Shown: positions 40,704 through 50,788 of the stretch, piece by piece | How positions within the stretch are numbered: position 1 is the stretch's first letter | Layout: each line of letters starts with the position of its first letter | Assembly (NCBI GenBank): GCA_021647985.1 | Contig: JAKITQ010000001.1 | Span: 62,001-126,000, forward strand | Direction: 5' to 3' | Source: Flavobacteriaceae bacterium | Lineage (GTDB): Bacteria > Bacteroidota > Bacteroidia > Flavobacteriales > Flavobacteriaceae | DNA: 64,000 bases | Program-made: the position numbers and the translations under genes | Notes under the pieces: model-generated | The model's database searches: none | Told to the model about the DNA's origin: nothing | What the model saw: only the letters and a program-made list of their open reading frames with translations

Positions 40704-43442
40704 CTAATTAAATTTTAGATTCTTTTTAATTTCAGCCTGTGCAGAAGCAAGTCGTGCAATAGGCACTCGATATGGTGAACAACTAATATAATCCATTCCT
40801 GAATTGTAGAAAAATTCAATAGAATTTGGTTCGCCACCATGTTCGCCACAAATACCGATTTTTAATTTAGGATTTGTACTTCTCCCTTTATCAATTCCCA
40901 TTTTAACCAATTGACCAACACCTACTTCATCAATAACTTCAAAAGGGTCGACCTTTAAAATGCCTTTTTCAATATATATCGGTAAAAACTTACCGGCATC
41001 ATCTCTTGAATATCCAAAGGTCATTTGAGTGAGGTCATTCGTTCCAAATGAAAAGAATTCTGCCCTTTGTGCAATTAAATCGGCAGTAACCGCAGCTCTT
41101 GGAATTTCAATCATAGCACCAACTGAATATAAAATCATATCTTTTCTTTCCTCAAAAACTTTATTAGCTGTGGCACGAATTACATTTTCCTGTTCAACAA
41201 ATTCTCTTAAGGTACCAATTAAAGGAACCATAATCTCAGGGTTTGTTTTAATACCTTTTTCCTTTAAATTTAACGCAGCTTCAATAATTGCCCTTGTTTG
41301 CATTTCGGTAATTTCCGGATAGGTATTTCCTAACCTACAACCTCTGTGACCTAGCATAGGATTGAATTCTTCCAATTGAGCAACCTTATTTTTAACCGCT
41401 TCTAAAGAAATATGCATGTCTTCTGCAAGGTCTTTTTGAGTTGCCAATTGATGAGGAACAAATTCATGTAAAGGGGGATCTAATAAACGAATCGTTACAG
41501 GTAAACCTTCCATTGCTTCGAAAATACCTTCAAAATCACCTCTTTGCATAGGTAATAATTCCTCTAATGCTTGTTTTCGGCCTTTGATAGTTTCAGCCAA
41601 GATCATCTCACGCATGGCTTTAATCCGATTGGTATCAAAGAACATGTGTTCTGTTCTTGTCAATCCAATGCCTTGCGCACCAAAGTTTTTAGCAATTTTT
41701 GCATCTTTAGGACTATCGGCATTAGTTCTCACTTTCATGGAAGCATATTTATTTGATAAGTTCATGATCTTTTCAAATTCATCACTTAATTCTGGCTCAA
41801 TAGTTGCTACCTTTCCTTCAATTATATTTCCAACACTACCATTTAAAGAGATCCAGTCACCTTCGTGATATTTTTTGCCATCGACAATCATGGTTCTTGT
41901 TTTATAATTTATTCGAAGTGATCCGGCACCCGAAATACAACATTTGCCAATTCCACGTGCAACAACAGCCGCATGGGAGGTCATACCACCACGAGCAGTT
42001 AAAATACCTTTGGCAATATGCATGCCTTCAAGATCTTCCGGAGAGGTCTCTATTCGAGTTAAAATAGAATATTTATATTTATTAGCTTCATCGGCAAAGA
42101 AAACTAATTGACCAGTTGCTGCACCTGGTGACGCAGGTAACCCCTGAGCAATTATAGTTGCTTTTTTTAACGCTTTCGGATCGAAAATAGGATGTAATAA
42201 TTCATCTAACTTATTAGGTTCTATACGCAATAATGCTTCTTCTTCATTGATAGATCCATCCTCTAATAATTCAATGGCAATTTTAACCATTGCCGCACCT
42301 GTACGTTTACCATTTCTGGTTTGTAATATCCAGAGTTTTCCTTCTTGCATGGTAAACTCCATATCTTGCATATCCCGATAGTGTTTTTCAAGTTTATCTT
42401 GATATTCATTTAGTTCATTAAAAATGGAAGGCATTAACTCTTCTAAGGAAGGATATTTTTCTATTCTAAGCGCTTCATCTATTTTAGCCAATTCAGCCCA
42501 GCGTTTAGACCCTATTTTTGTGATTTGTTGTGGAGTTCTAACACCAGCTACCACATCTTCACCCTGTGCATTAATCAAATATTCTCCATTGAATATATTT
42601 TCACCAGTTCCGGCATCTCGGGTAAAACATACACCGGTACCAGAATTGGTTCCCATGTTCCCATAAACCATGGCTTGTACATTTACTGCCGTTCCCCAAT
42701 GAGCAGGGTAACCATGCATATTTCTGTAATAGATTGCTCTATTGCCATTCCAACTGTCAAACACAGCTGTTACAGCACCCCAGAGTTGATCCCATGGGTC
42801 TGTTGGAAAATCATGCCCCGTACGCTTTTTTACAGCATCCTTAAAATCATAAACCAAATCTTGAAGGTCTTGAATAGTGAATTCTGTATCCAATTCAATT
42901 TTTCTTTTTTCTTTAAGATTCTCCATTATTTCCTCAAATGGATCGATATCATCTTTTGTTTCGGGTTTCATACCCAATACTACACTGCCATACATTTGAA
43001 TAAATCTGCGGTAGGAATCCCAGGCAAAACTTTTATTATTCGTTTTGCGTGATAAACCTAAAACAATCTCATGGTTTAATCCAAGATTTAAAACAGTATC
43101 CATCATTCCAGGCATGGATACTCGAGCTCCTGATCGAATTGAGATTAATAATGGATTGTCTTTATCTCCAAATTTTGAGCCCATTATATTTTCAATGTTT
43201 TCTATGGCTTTTTTAACATCTTCTTTTATTAGTTCAATTACGGCATCTTTTCCAAGTTCATTATAAGTGGTGCAAACCTCAGTAGTTATAGTAAACCCAG
43301 GAGGTACCGGTATACCTAATGAACTCATTTCAGCCAAATTAGCCCCTTTACCGCCCAATAGATTTTTCATTTGACTGCTGCCGTCAGCCGTTTTGTTACC
43401 GAATTTGAATACACTTGCTTTCATTTCTTGTAATAGTTCCAT
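40704..43442 (-). CDS. ppdK: Pyruvate, phosphate dikinase
   Basis: LLGGKGANLAEMSSLGIPVPPGFTITTEVC; GILTARGGMTSHAAVVARGIGKCCISGAG; GTNDLTQMTFGYSRDDAGKFL. Confidence 0.97.
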   Translation of the reverse strand: MELLQEMKASVFKFGNKTADGSSQMKNLLGGKGANLAEMSSLGIPVPPGFTITTEVCTTYNELGKDAVIELIKEDVKKAIENIENIMGSKFGDKDNPLLISIRSGARVSMPGMMDTVLNLGLNHEIVLGLSRKTNNKSFAWDSYRRFIQMYGSVVLGMKPETKDDIDPFEEIMENLKEKRKIELDTEFTIQDLQDLVYDFKDAVKKRTGHDFPTDPWDQLWGAVTAVFDSWNGNRAIYYRNMHGYPAHWGTAVNVQAMVYGNMGTNSGTGVCFTRDAGTGENIFNGEYLINAQGEDVVAGVRTPQQITKIGSKRWAELAKIDEALRIEKYPSLEELMPSIFNELNEYQDKLEKHYRDMQDMEFTMQEGKLWILQTRNGKRTGAAMVKIAIELLEDGSINEEEALLRIEPNKLDELLHPIFDPKALKKATIIAQGLPASPGAATGQLVFFADEANKYKYSILTRIETSPEDLEGMHIAKGILTARGGMTSHAAVVARGIGKCCISGAGSLRINYKTRTMIVDGKKYHEGDWISLNGSVGNIIEGKVATIEPELSDEFEKIMNLSNKYASMKVRTNADSPKDAKIAKNFGAQGIGLTRTEHMFFDTNRIKAMREMILAETIKGRKQALEELLPMQRGDFEGIFEAMEGLPVTIRLLDPPLHEFVPHQLATQKDLAEDMHISLEAVKNKVAQLEEFNPMLGHRGCRLGNTYPEITEMQTRAIIEAALNLKEKGIKTNPEIMVPLIGTLREFVEQENVIRATANKVFEERKDMILYSVGAMIEIPRAAVTADLIAQRAEFFSFGTNDLTQMTFGYSRDDAGKFLPIYIEKGILKVDPFEVIDEVGVGQLVKMGIDKGRSTNPKLKIGICGEHGGEPNSIEFFYNSGMDYISCSPYRVPIARLASAQAEIKKNLKFN

Positions 43443-43571
43443 TTTACCAATAATTTAAAAAGGTTAAACTTAAAATCTAACAAGAGCCGTATAAATCGAT
43501 TAATTTGTATTTTTTATCACTTCTAAATTGCGGTTTAGGGGATCAGCGTTAAATAAGAAATATGTAAGTAG

Positions 43572-43614
43572 TAAATTTAATAATTTTTAAACTGATTAGT
43601 AATGACTTAAATCA
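43572..43614 (-). promoter_or_regulatory. Putative FNR/CRP-type site (one mismatch) with spaced -7-like element upstream of ppdK
   Basis: TGACTTAAATCA 43603-43614 (centre 43608.5); minus-strand TAAATTTA 43572-43579, spacing 36.5. Confidence 0.35.
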
Positions 43615-43858
43615 TTAAATGGAAATAAATGATATTCCTTTTTTTAATGGAAAAACGAATATTTAAGTGTTAGGATTAAGTGGCTAAAGAAACAATTACC
43701 AAAAGGGCAAAGGCTAACAACTAACAACTATAAAGCACCAATTAACAAAATGCAAATTCCAATTAGTTGCTACCAGATACCTGCTGCTAAATTCTAATAA
43801 CAAAAGCCAAAAGCATTTAATCATCAAATACACGTTATAAGTATATTATATCACAATA

Positions 43859-45187
43859 CTAATAATCTGCACCCAGCACTTTACCACTTAATTGCAATAA
43901 TTTTAATTCAGCAATTTTGGCAGTATATTTCGCTTGATTGTAATTGTTTACTGCATTTAATAAGTTGACTTGTGCCAATCTAAACTCTACAGAAATGATT
44001 TGACCGAGTTTAAACTGTTCTTCACTTCTTGAAAAATTTCTTTTATTCGTGTCAACATTTTTTTGCTCTGCCTGTAAAATAAAAAGAGAATTTTGATAAG
44101 TTTCCCATGCATTGGCAACGTTGCGTTCTAAGTCTAATGCAATTTGATCTTTTTGTATTTCACGATTATCTATCGCAATTTTAGCATTATCAACCCTGTT
44201 TTTAGTGGCTCCACCATCAAATATATTCCACGATAAATTAAGACCCGTATTTATTCCTGTAGAGTATTGTGCTGTTAAAGAAAACGGATTGCTAGTATTT
44301 GAATTTATATTTAAATTATTCCAGCCATAAGAACCGTTAACTCCAATAATTGGCATCCAGCCTGATTTGCTTATTCGCAGATCAAAATTACTCATTGTAA
44401 TATTTTTTTCTGCTTGTAATAATACTGTGTTATTTATTTTAGCCGAATTTAATAGATTATTATAAGTTAAATGAATATCATAATTTACAGTGGTATCTAC
44501 CTTGAAATCAGCTGTAATTTCTCTTCCTAAAATTACATTTAGATCCCTTTTCGCATTGCTTAACTCTCTGCTAATAGTCAATAAGGCAATACTGTCATTG
44601 TTCATGTTTACTTCTGAATTCAACACGTCCAATTGGGTGTTTTGACCAAATTCATAATTGTATTGTTCACGTAAGGATCTATCTTTAGAAATGGATAATG
44701 ACTGTTCTTGATTGATCTTATTCTCCGTTAACATCGCAACATCATAATAAGATGCTAATAATTGCAGAAGTGTAGCTTCTATTACCTGACGAGCCTGTAT
44801 TTCAGATAAATTATATAGTTCTTGTAATTTTTTATAATTGTACCTTCTGCCCAAACCGTCAAATAACACATAATTTACACCAACAGAAGCACTGTAAAAT
44901 TTAGTTTGTGAAGAATTACTTTGTACACTACCATCTTCAAACGTATTTTCATTGCTTTTGTCTTGGTAATTGCCGCCACCGTTGGCACTTACTGTTGGTA
45001 AATACCCACTATTATAAATGCTAGAGTTATTTTTTGCAGCTTCAACATTGTTATTTACAACCAAAATATCAAAATTGTTTTTTAATGCCATGTTCACCGC
45101 ATCTTGCTTTGATAAAATTTTTTGAGAAAATCCTAAAATTGAATTTAGTAATAACCCAATTAGAAATATTTTATTTGTGTGTGTCAT
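43859..45187 (-). CDS. TolC-family outer membrane efflux protein
   Basis: Signal peptide; ILSKQDAVNMALKNNFDILVVNNNVEAAKN; repeated coiled-coil/barrel halves; last gene of RND operon. Confidence 0.9.
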   Translation of the reverse strand: MTHTNKIFLIGLLLNSILGFSQKILSKQDAVNMALKNNFDILVVNNNVEAAKNNSSIYNSGYLPTVSANGGGNYQDKSNENTFEDGSVQSNSSQTKFYSASVGVNYVLFDGLGRRYNYKKLQELYNLSEIQARQVIEATLLQLLASYYDVAMLTENKINQEQSLSISKDRSLREQYNYEFGQNTQLDVLNSEVNMNNDSIALLTISRELSNAKRDLNVILGREITADFKVDTTVNYDIHLTYNNLLNSAKINNTVLLQAEKNITMSNFDLRISKSGWMPIIGVNGSYGWNNLNINSNTSNPFSLTAQYSTGINTGLNLSWNIFDGGATKNRVDNAKIAIDNREIQKDQIALDLERNVANAWETYQNSLFILQAEQKNVDTNKRNFSRSEEQFKLGQIISVEFRLAQVNLLNAVNNYNQAKYTAKIAELKLLQLSGKVLGADY

Positions 45188-48100
45188 TTTCTACTTTTAA
45201 TTCTTTTATTGCTCTTGTAACTTCTTCTTTGCTAACTTCTTTACCGGTAATGTACCACTTGATAAACACTGTAATAGAGTTAGTTACTGATAGTAATAGT
45301 GGAAGCATTAGTAAGGTTAAAAATGTAGCAATTACAATACCATAAGAAATGGAAATTGCCATGGGTTTTAAAAATTGTGCCTGCCTACTTTTCTCTAATA
45401 ATAAAGGGGCTAATCCGGCAACGGTTGTTAAAGTGGTTAAAAATATAGCTCTGAATCTCGACACTCCTGCTTTCACTAGCGCATCGTCAAATTTCATACC
45501 TTCTTTTAAGTAACTGTTAAACTTACCTACTAGTACCAGGCCATCATTAACCATAATACCTATTAAGGCTATTATACCTAACCATGACAAAATGTTAATT
45601 GAAAAACCATGAATATAATGCCCCCAAATAATTCCTATCAAACTAAAAGGTATCATAAGCAAGAGAAGTAATGGCTGACTATACGATCTAAATGTAAAGG
45701 CTATTACCAAATAAATAAGTAATAAAACGATTAAACCAACCGTATTTACGGAGTTCTTCGTTTTATTAGCTTCGCGATTCTGACCTTCATAACTAACAGT
45801 TACTGTTGGATATTTTGATAAAATATTGGGCATTATATTATTTTGAATATTTTCCATAACTGCAACTTCACTATCATCAGGAGATTTTAAATCGGCTGTG
45901 ATCTGAATTTCTCTTTGCCCATTCAAATGGTTGATAGCCACATCACCACGAGCAATTTCATAGTCTGCAATTTCAGAAAAGGGTATCTTATTACCGTTTT
46001 GTGTGGTAATCCACATATCATCTAAATGTTTTATAGATGATCGGTTTTTTTTATGATATCTAACCCATACTTTGATCTCGTCCTGACCGCGTTGAAAGCG
46101 TTGCGCCTGAAACCCAAAAAACCCATATCTTACCTGATTCATAACCGATTGCAGGTTTAGGCCAAGTATATATGCATCATCTTTTAATTTAATGCGTATT
46201 TCTTTGATGCCAGCAGGGTCATTATCTGCTATATCTTTAAGGATTGGGTTGGTTAACAAATGATCTTTTAATTCTTTTTTCGCAGCTTTTAATTCGCTTA
46301 TATTATTCCCCAAAAGGGAAACCGCTACCGGGCTGCCACCAAAATTAGAACCAGAACCAAAGGTTAAACTTTCAATACCGTAAAATGATCCGGCTTTATC
46401 ACGAATGGCATTGGTTATTTCAAAGGAAGCGAAATCTCTTGATTCACCTGGTAATAAATTTACTGTTAAAGTAGCCTTATTGGTACCTGGTCCAATCCGT
46501 TTGATTACATTTTGAACCACGGATGCATTGCCCGTTTGTTTTTTCGTAAATTCTTTATCCACCAACCAGGTTGCTTCTTCAATTTTCGAAATAATGGAAT
46601 CGGTTATTCTTTCATTGGTGCCCTGAGGCATGGTTAAGGTAATAGCAATTCTATCACTTGCCATTCTTGGAAAAAATGATGTACGAACAACACCACTTGT
46701 AATGCCACCAATAGAAAAAATCAACAAAGCAATTGGAATGGCAAACCCTAAGAATTTATTTTTTAAGAAAAACCTTAAATAAGGAGCATATAAACGGTCA
46801 CGCACATAAGTAAGTTTGTTATCGGCTTTTTGATTGATTTTTGAAAATACTTTAAATAAACCCGTTGGTGCTTTCTTTTTTTTGATCAAAGCCTTTGAAT
46901 GTGCGATATGTGCAGGTAATATAATCAATGCTTCAATAAGTGAAACCGCTAGGGTTAATATCACCACAGTAGATACTTCTTTAAAAAAGTCGCCCATTCT
47001 ACCATCTAAAAAATAAAAGGTTGAAAAAGCGATCATGGTAGTTAAAATGGCAGATACAATTGGCGGAATAACTTCTAAAGTACCGTCAATTGCCGCATTT
47101 ATTGGGTTTTTACCTTTTTCATAATGTTGGTATATATTTTCACCAATCACAATACCATCATCTACCAAAATACCAATAACGATAATCATTCCAAAAAGCG
47201 ACAGTATATTAATGGTAACGCCTAATTGTGCCGCAAAAATAAACATACCAAAAAATGCGATAGGTAGTCCGGCGGCAACCCAAAACGCAAGTCTTACGTT
47301 TAAGAATAAGGCCAAAAAGAACAATACCAAAAGCATTCCTATGATCGCGTTTTCGGTTAATAATTTTGTTCTTTGGGTTAAAGTAATCGATCTATCACTA
47401 GCAATATTTATGGTTACATTATCATGCTGTTCATTAAATTTTGCTATATATGTTTTAATGTCGGTTGCTGATAAGATCATATCTTCATTGTTTGTATTAT
47501 TTACCTGAATATTGATTGCAATTTCACCGTTATAATAAATTCTATCTGGGTTTTCGTTCCAAATATCTTTAACATCTGCAACATCTTTTAAATAAATAAT
47601 ATTTCCTGATCTATCTGCTTTTACAATGATAAAGCTCAGTTCATCAGCATAATACTGACGATTTTTAGCTCTTATCAAATAATCTTCAGCTTCTGTTTTG
47701 ATATTACCACCTGTAATTAATAGATTGGATTGTCTAACAGCTTCGGCAACATCTGTAAAAGTTAAATTATAAGCTCTCAAATCTATTTCTCGAACAGCGA
47801 TCTCAATTTCTTCCAAAGGAAATCCGGTTAAAAAAACCTGTGAGATACCAGAAATACCTCTTAAATCATTTTCAATATTTCGTGCATATTGTTTTAAAGT
47901 TGTTAAAGAAATATTTTTTCCACTTAAAGTAAAACTAACTGTAGGTGTCGTATTTTCAACTTTGGCTATTACCGCAGGTTCCATACCAGTAGGAAATGAA
48001 GGTACTCTGTCAACCGCATTTTTTACCTCAGCTAAAACTACATTTATATTTTTATCATTTTCAATTTCAACATTGATGGATGCCGAATTTTCTCGGGATA

Positions 48101-48350
48101 CAGAAGTTACCCTGTCAATACCAACAACTCCTTTTAAGTTATCTTCAATTTTTAAAACAATACCTTCTTCCATTTCCTCTGGTGAGGCTCCTGGATAAAA
48201 AAGACTAATGGTTATATTCTTGGAGTCCGTCAAAGGAAAAAAAGAAGATTTCATTGATTTGGCACCAATTACTCCGAAAACGATAAATGCTAGTATAAAA
48301 ATATTAACCGCAACGGGATACTTTATAAAGTAGGTAATGACTTTTCTCAT
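45171..48350 (-). CDS. RND efflux permease (AcrB/MMPL family)
   Basis: FFPLTDSKNITISLFYPGASPEEMEEGI; FGMIIVIGILVDDGIVIGENIY; GIIALIGIMVNDGLVLVGKFN. Confidence 0.95.
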   Translation of the reverse strand: MRKVITYFIKYPVAVNIFILAFIVFGVIGAKSMKSSFFPLTDSKNITISLFYPGASPEEMEEGIVLKIEDNLKGVVGIDRVTSVSRENSASINVEIENDKNINVVLAEVKNAVDRVPSFPTGMEPAVIAKVENTTPTVSFTLSGKNISLTTLKQYARNIENDLRGISGISQVFLTGFPLEEIEIAVREIDLRAYNLTFTDVAEAVRQSNLLITGGNIKTEAEDYLIRAKNRQYYADELSFIIVKADRSGNIIYLKDVADVKDIWNENPDRIYYNGEIAINIQVNNTNNEDMILSATDIKTYIAKFNEQHDNVTINIASDRSITLTQRTKLLTENAIIGMLLVLFFLALFLNVRLAFWVAAGLPIAFFGMFIFAAQLGVTINILSLFGMIIVIGILVDDGIVIGENIYQHYEKGKNPINAAIDGTLEVIPPIVSAILTTMIAFSTFYFLDGRMGDFFKEVSTVVILTLAVSLIEALIILPAHIAHSKALIKKKKAPTGLFKVFSKINQKADNKLTYVRDRLYAPYLRFFLKNKFLGFAIPIALLIFSIGGITSGVVRTSFFPRMASDRIAITLTMPQGTNERITDSIISKIEEATWLVDKEFTKKQTGNASVVQNVIKRIGPGTNKATLTVNLLPGESRDFASFEITNAIRDKAGSFYGIESLTFGSGSNFGGSPVAVSLLGNNISELKAAKKELKDHLLTNPILKDIADNDPAGIKEIRIKLKDDAYILGLNLQSVMNQVRYGFFGFQAQRFQRGQDEIKVWVRYHKKNRSSIKHLDDMWITTQNGNKIPFSEIADYEIARGDVAINHLNGQREIQITADLKSPDDSEVAVMENIQNNIMPNILSKYPTVTVSYEGQNREANKTKNSVNTVGLIVLLLIYLVIAFTFRSYSQPLLLLLMIPFSLIGIIWGHYIHGFSINILSWLGIIALIGIMVNDGLVLVGKFNSYLKEGMKFDDALVKAGVSRFRAIFLTTLTTVAGLAPLLLEKSRQAQFLKPMAISISYGIVIATFLTLLMLPLLLSVTNSITVFIKWYITGKEVSKEEVTRAIKELKVENDTHK

Positions 48351-48491
48351 TTGCTAGTGGTTTATTAAAATCGAATTTGTCTAAACGTATTGTTTTCAAT
48401 GCATCATTGCAATACTTAATAGATATTTAAAAAGCGTGAAATTCTTATAGAAGTTTTGTTTATCATCATGCTATTTGCTTAAAATTTATAT

Positions 48492-49616
48492 TTAAGGTGC
48501 AACAGAATCATTATTAATTTCTTTAACAACCATTCCAGAAAAGGCTCCCGGTACATTTTTTGCTAAAATTTTAGTACCATTTTTAAGACCTTTGATCACC
48601 ACATTTTTATCTTTAAAATAAACAGGGTTGACTTTTACAAGTTCTAAAACTGAATCGTTTAAGACATAAACACTTTCGTTATTCACCAAAAGTTTTCTTG
48701 GTATTTCAAAAGCATTTTTCTCTTTTTTGGCTACCAATTTTGCTTCCAAATACATGCCTTCTTTTAATGTTTTGCCTGCAACCTGAATATAAGCTTTAAC
48801 GGTTTGTGATGCCTGATCAACTTTGCCATTAACGCGTATCACTTTTCCGCTCCAAGTTTTAGACCTATCTAATTTGTGTAATGCAACCGTATTTCCTTTT
48901 TGTAATAAATCAAAATAGTTGGCATTGATAGCAACTTCCATTTCATAAACACTGGGGTTTATAAATTCACCTAATTTTTGGCCTTGACGCACCAAAGACC
49001 CAGGGTTTACCAAGGCATCGGTTAAAATTCCATTGTAAGGTGCTCTTATGATATATTTATTTAACCTTACTTCTAAATTTTTAACATTATAATAGGTAGT
49101 GTATATATTCCTTCCAGATATAAAGAATTTTTCCTTTTCGGAATTTATTTCAGGTAATTTAGGTGTAGTTTTGTTAAAATCAAAATTACTTAAATAAGTC
49201 TGCCATTTTAAATATTCATTAGGATAGTCTAACCTTATATCTGGCATTATTGAGGTTATTGTATTATACAAATTACTTTTTTGAGCTTGTAGGTTTGCAT
49301 AAAACTCTTCACTGTTTATCTTTAAAATAATTTCTCCTTTTTTATAGGATGTGCCAGGTCTAAATTCTTTTTTTGTTACATGTAAAACTCCTTGTACTTC
49401 ACTAAATATTTCTATTTTATTTTTAGCGACTAAATTACCATTAGCAGTTATGATAATAGGGATGTCTGTATTTTGGACTTCGTTAATAAAAACTGTTTTT
49501 ATAATTTTTGGAGCTTTTCGTTTTACTTTATTCTGACTGCTTATCATAGTTTTAACAACAAAGAATGAAGCTATTAAAATGACGAATCCAAGACCAATAC
49601 TAATATATTTTCTCAT
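48492..49616 (-). CDS. Efflux RND transporter periplasmic adaptor (HlyD/MFP)
   Basis: IITANGNLVAKNKIEIFSEVQGVL...IILKINSEEFYANLQAQKSNL...YIIRAPYNGILTDALVNPGSLVRQGQKL. Confidence 0.93.
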   Translation of the reverse strand: MRKYISIGLGFVILIASFFVVKTMISSQNKVKRKAPKIIKTVFINEVQNTDIPIIITANGNLVAKNKIEIFSEVQGVLHVTKKEFRPGTSYKKGEIILKINSEEFYANLQAQKSNLYNTITSIMPDIRLDYPNEYLKWQTYLSNFDFNKTTPKLPEINSEKEKFFISGRNIYTTYYNVKNLEVRLNKYIIRAPYNGILTDALVNPGSLVRQGQKLGEFINPSVYEMEVAINANYFDLLQKGNTVALHKLDRSKTWSGKVIRVNGKVDQASQTVKAYIQVAGKTLKEGMYLEAKLVAKKEKNAFEIPRKLLVNNESVYVLNDSVLELVKVNPVYFKDKNVVIKGLKNGTKILAKNVPGAFSGMVVKEINNDSVAP

Positions 49617-49621
49617 GGTAT

Positions 49622-50107
49622 TTAGTTTAGTTGTTTTTTTAATTTTTTACAAATATTATTTTCAATATGATTCAAAACCTTAATCGTTCTTTGGATGTCT
49701 TCTTCGTTGATCTCATGCTGCAATTCATTAATTATTTTTGATAATGTTGGAAGAGATTTTTCAAAAACCGACTTACCAAGGTCGCTCAAATGAATATGAT
49801 TTATTCTTTTATCACTTTTCGAATTTACTCGATAAACCAATTCTTTTTTTACCATGGTATTTATTAGTCTGGTAAGTGAGGTTTTAGAACGGTTGGTAAT
49901 AAAAGCCAAATCGTTTTGAATTTGACCATCTTTATCATGTAATTTTTTTAATACAAGCCATTGTTCTTTAGATAATTCTATACCGTTTTCACGAAATGTA
50001 TCTATAAAATAAAAACCAGCAAATTTTGCTGCTCTACCTAAAAATGGAAGTATTGTTTTTTCAAATTGAATATTTTGTTTCAATGGACTTTGCTTTATAA
50101 TGAACAA
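49622..50107 (-). CDS. MarR-family transcriptional regulator
   Basis: LSKEQWLVLKKLHDKDGQIQNDLAFITNRSKTSLTRLINTMVKKELVYRVNSKSDKRINHIHLSDLGK wHTH. Confidence 0.92.
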   Translation of the reverse strand: MFIIKQSPLKQNIQFEKTILPFLGRAAKFAGFYFIDTFRENGIELSKEQWLVLKKLHDKDGQIQNDLAFITNRSKTSLTRLINTMVKKELVYRVNSKSDKRINHIHLSDLGKSVFEKSLPTLSKIINELQHEINEEDIQRTIKVLNHIENNICKKLKKQLN

Positions 50108-50112
50108 GTTTG

Positions 50113-50153
50113 CAAAGATAACACAAAATATAAATTAGTTGCACATGCAACTA
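50113..50153 (-). promoter_or_regulatory. Putative MarR operator/promoter
   Basis: Perfect inverted repeat TAGTTGCA-CA-TGCAACTA at 50136-50153; minus-strand TATCTTTG (TAnnTTTG) at 50113-50120. Confidence 0.6.
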
Positions 50154-50240
50154 TGTTAATTTTATCTTAAAGAAAAGGGGGGAGTATTTTGAAATTACTG
50201 TAACAGAAAAGCATTGTAAATCTTTAGTTAGAAAACAAAA

Positions 50241-50268
50241 AAAAGAGGAGTTGAAAAACTCCTCTTTT
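50241..50268 (-). terminator. Rho-independent terminator
   Basis: AAAAGAGGAGTT-gaaa-AACTCCTCTTTT directly downstream of the 50279 CDS. Confidence 0.8.
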
Positions 50269-50278
50269 AAACAATAAG

Positions 50279-50683
50279 TTACTCTACCAGAGTCCTCATA
50301 TAATTTACAACAAGCCACCTGTCTTCATCGTCAGGTAATTTTTTTGTATATTCTGGCATATCGTCTCTACCTTCCGTAGTTTTATAAAATAATGCGCCAT
50401 CACTTTGGGCTTGAAACTCTGCAGTAGAAAAATCTCCTAAATCACCTTCTACTTCATCTGCTTTTGTACCATCACCGTAGCCTTCTTTACCATGACAAGA
50501 CTTGCAATGTTTGTTGTACAAAGATTTACCTATGGCAATATTTTCTTTGTCTGCCTTATCTGTAGGGTTTTTCATGTTTTCATACTTTTCTGGAACTTTC
50601 CATTCATCTTGAACAATAAGTGAAAAAGAATAAAGAGCAAATGCTGCAATTGCGATCATTGATAATATTAAATTTTTTCTCAT
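50279..50683 (-). CDS. Monoheme c-type cytochrome
   Basis: Signal peptide MRKNLILSMIAIAAFALYSFS; one CKSCHG; MPEYTKKLPDDEDRWLVVNYMRTL cytochrome c class I C-terminus; start at internal ATG 50683. Confidence 0.9.
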   Translation of the reverse strand: MRKNLILSMIAIAAFALYSFSLIVQDEWKVPEKYENMKNPTDKADKENIAIGKSLYNKHCKSCHGKEGYGDGTKADEVEGDLGDFSTAEFQAQSDGALFYKTTEGRDDMPEYTKKLPDDEDRWLVVNYMRTLVE

Positions 50684-50734
50684 AATATGAAATTTAATTA
50701 AAGTTATTTTAATGCTTATTTTTTTATTGTTATA

Positions 50735-50777
50735 CAAATATCAGTAACATTGGTTATTTAAATTATGATTTAAATCA
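50735..50777 (-). promoter_or_regulatory. Putative FNR/CRP-type site and promoter of the monoheme cytochrome
   Basis: TGATTTAAATCA 50766-50777 (centre 50771.5); minus-strand GATATTTG 50735-50742, spacing 36.5. Confidence 0.55.
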
Positions 50778-50788
50778 GTTTCAAAAAA

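Noticed and set aside
42525-43052. 175-aa plus-strand ORF antisense to ppdK
   Set aside because: Antisense open frame across a highly conserved gene; no protein-like motifs.
43681-43858. Low-complexity CTAACAACTAACAACTATAA-type sequence downstream of TolC
   Set aside because: No period, structure or coding pattern beyond simple A/C-rich repetition.
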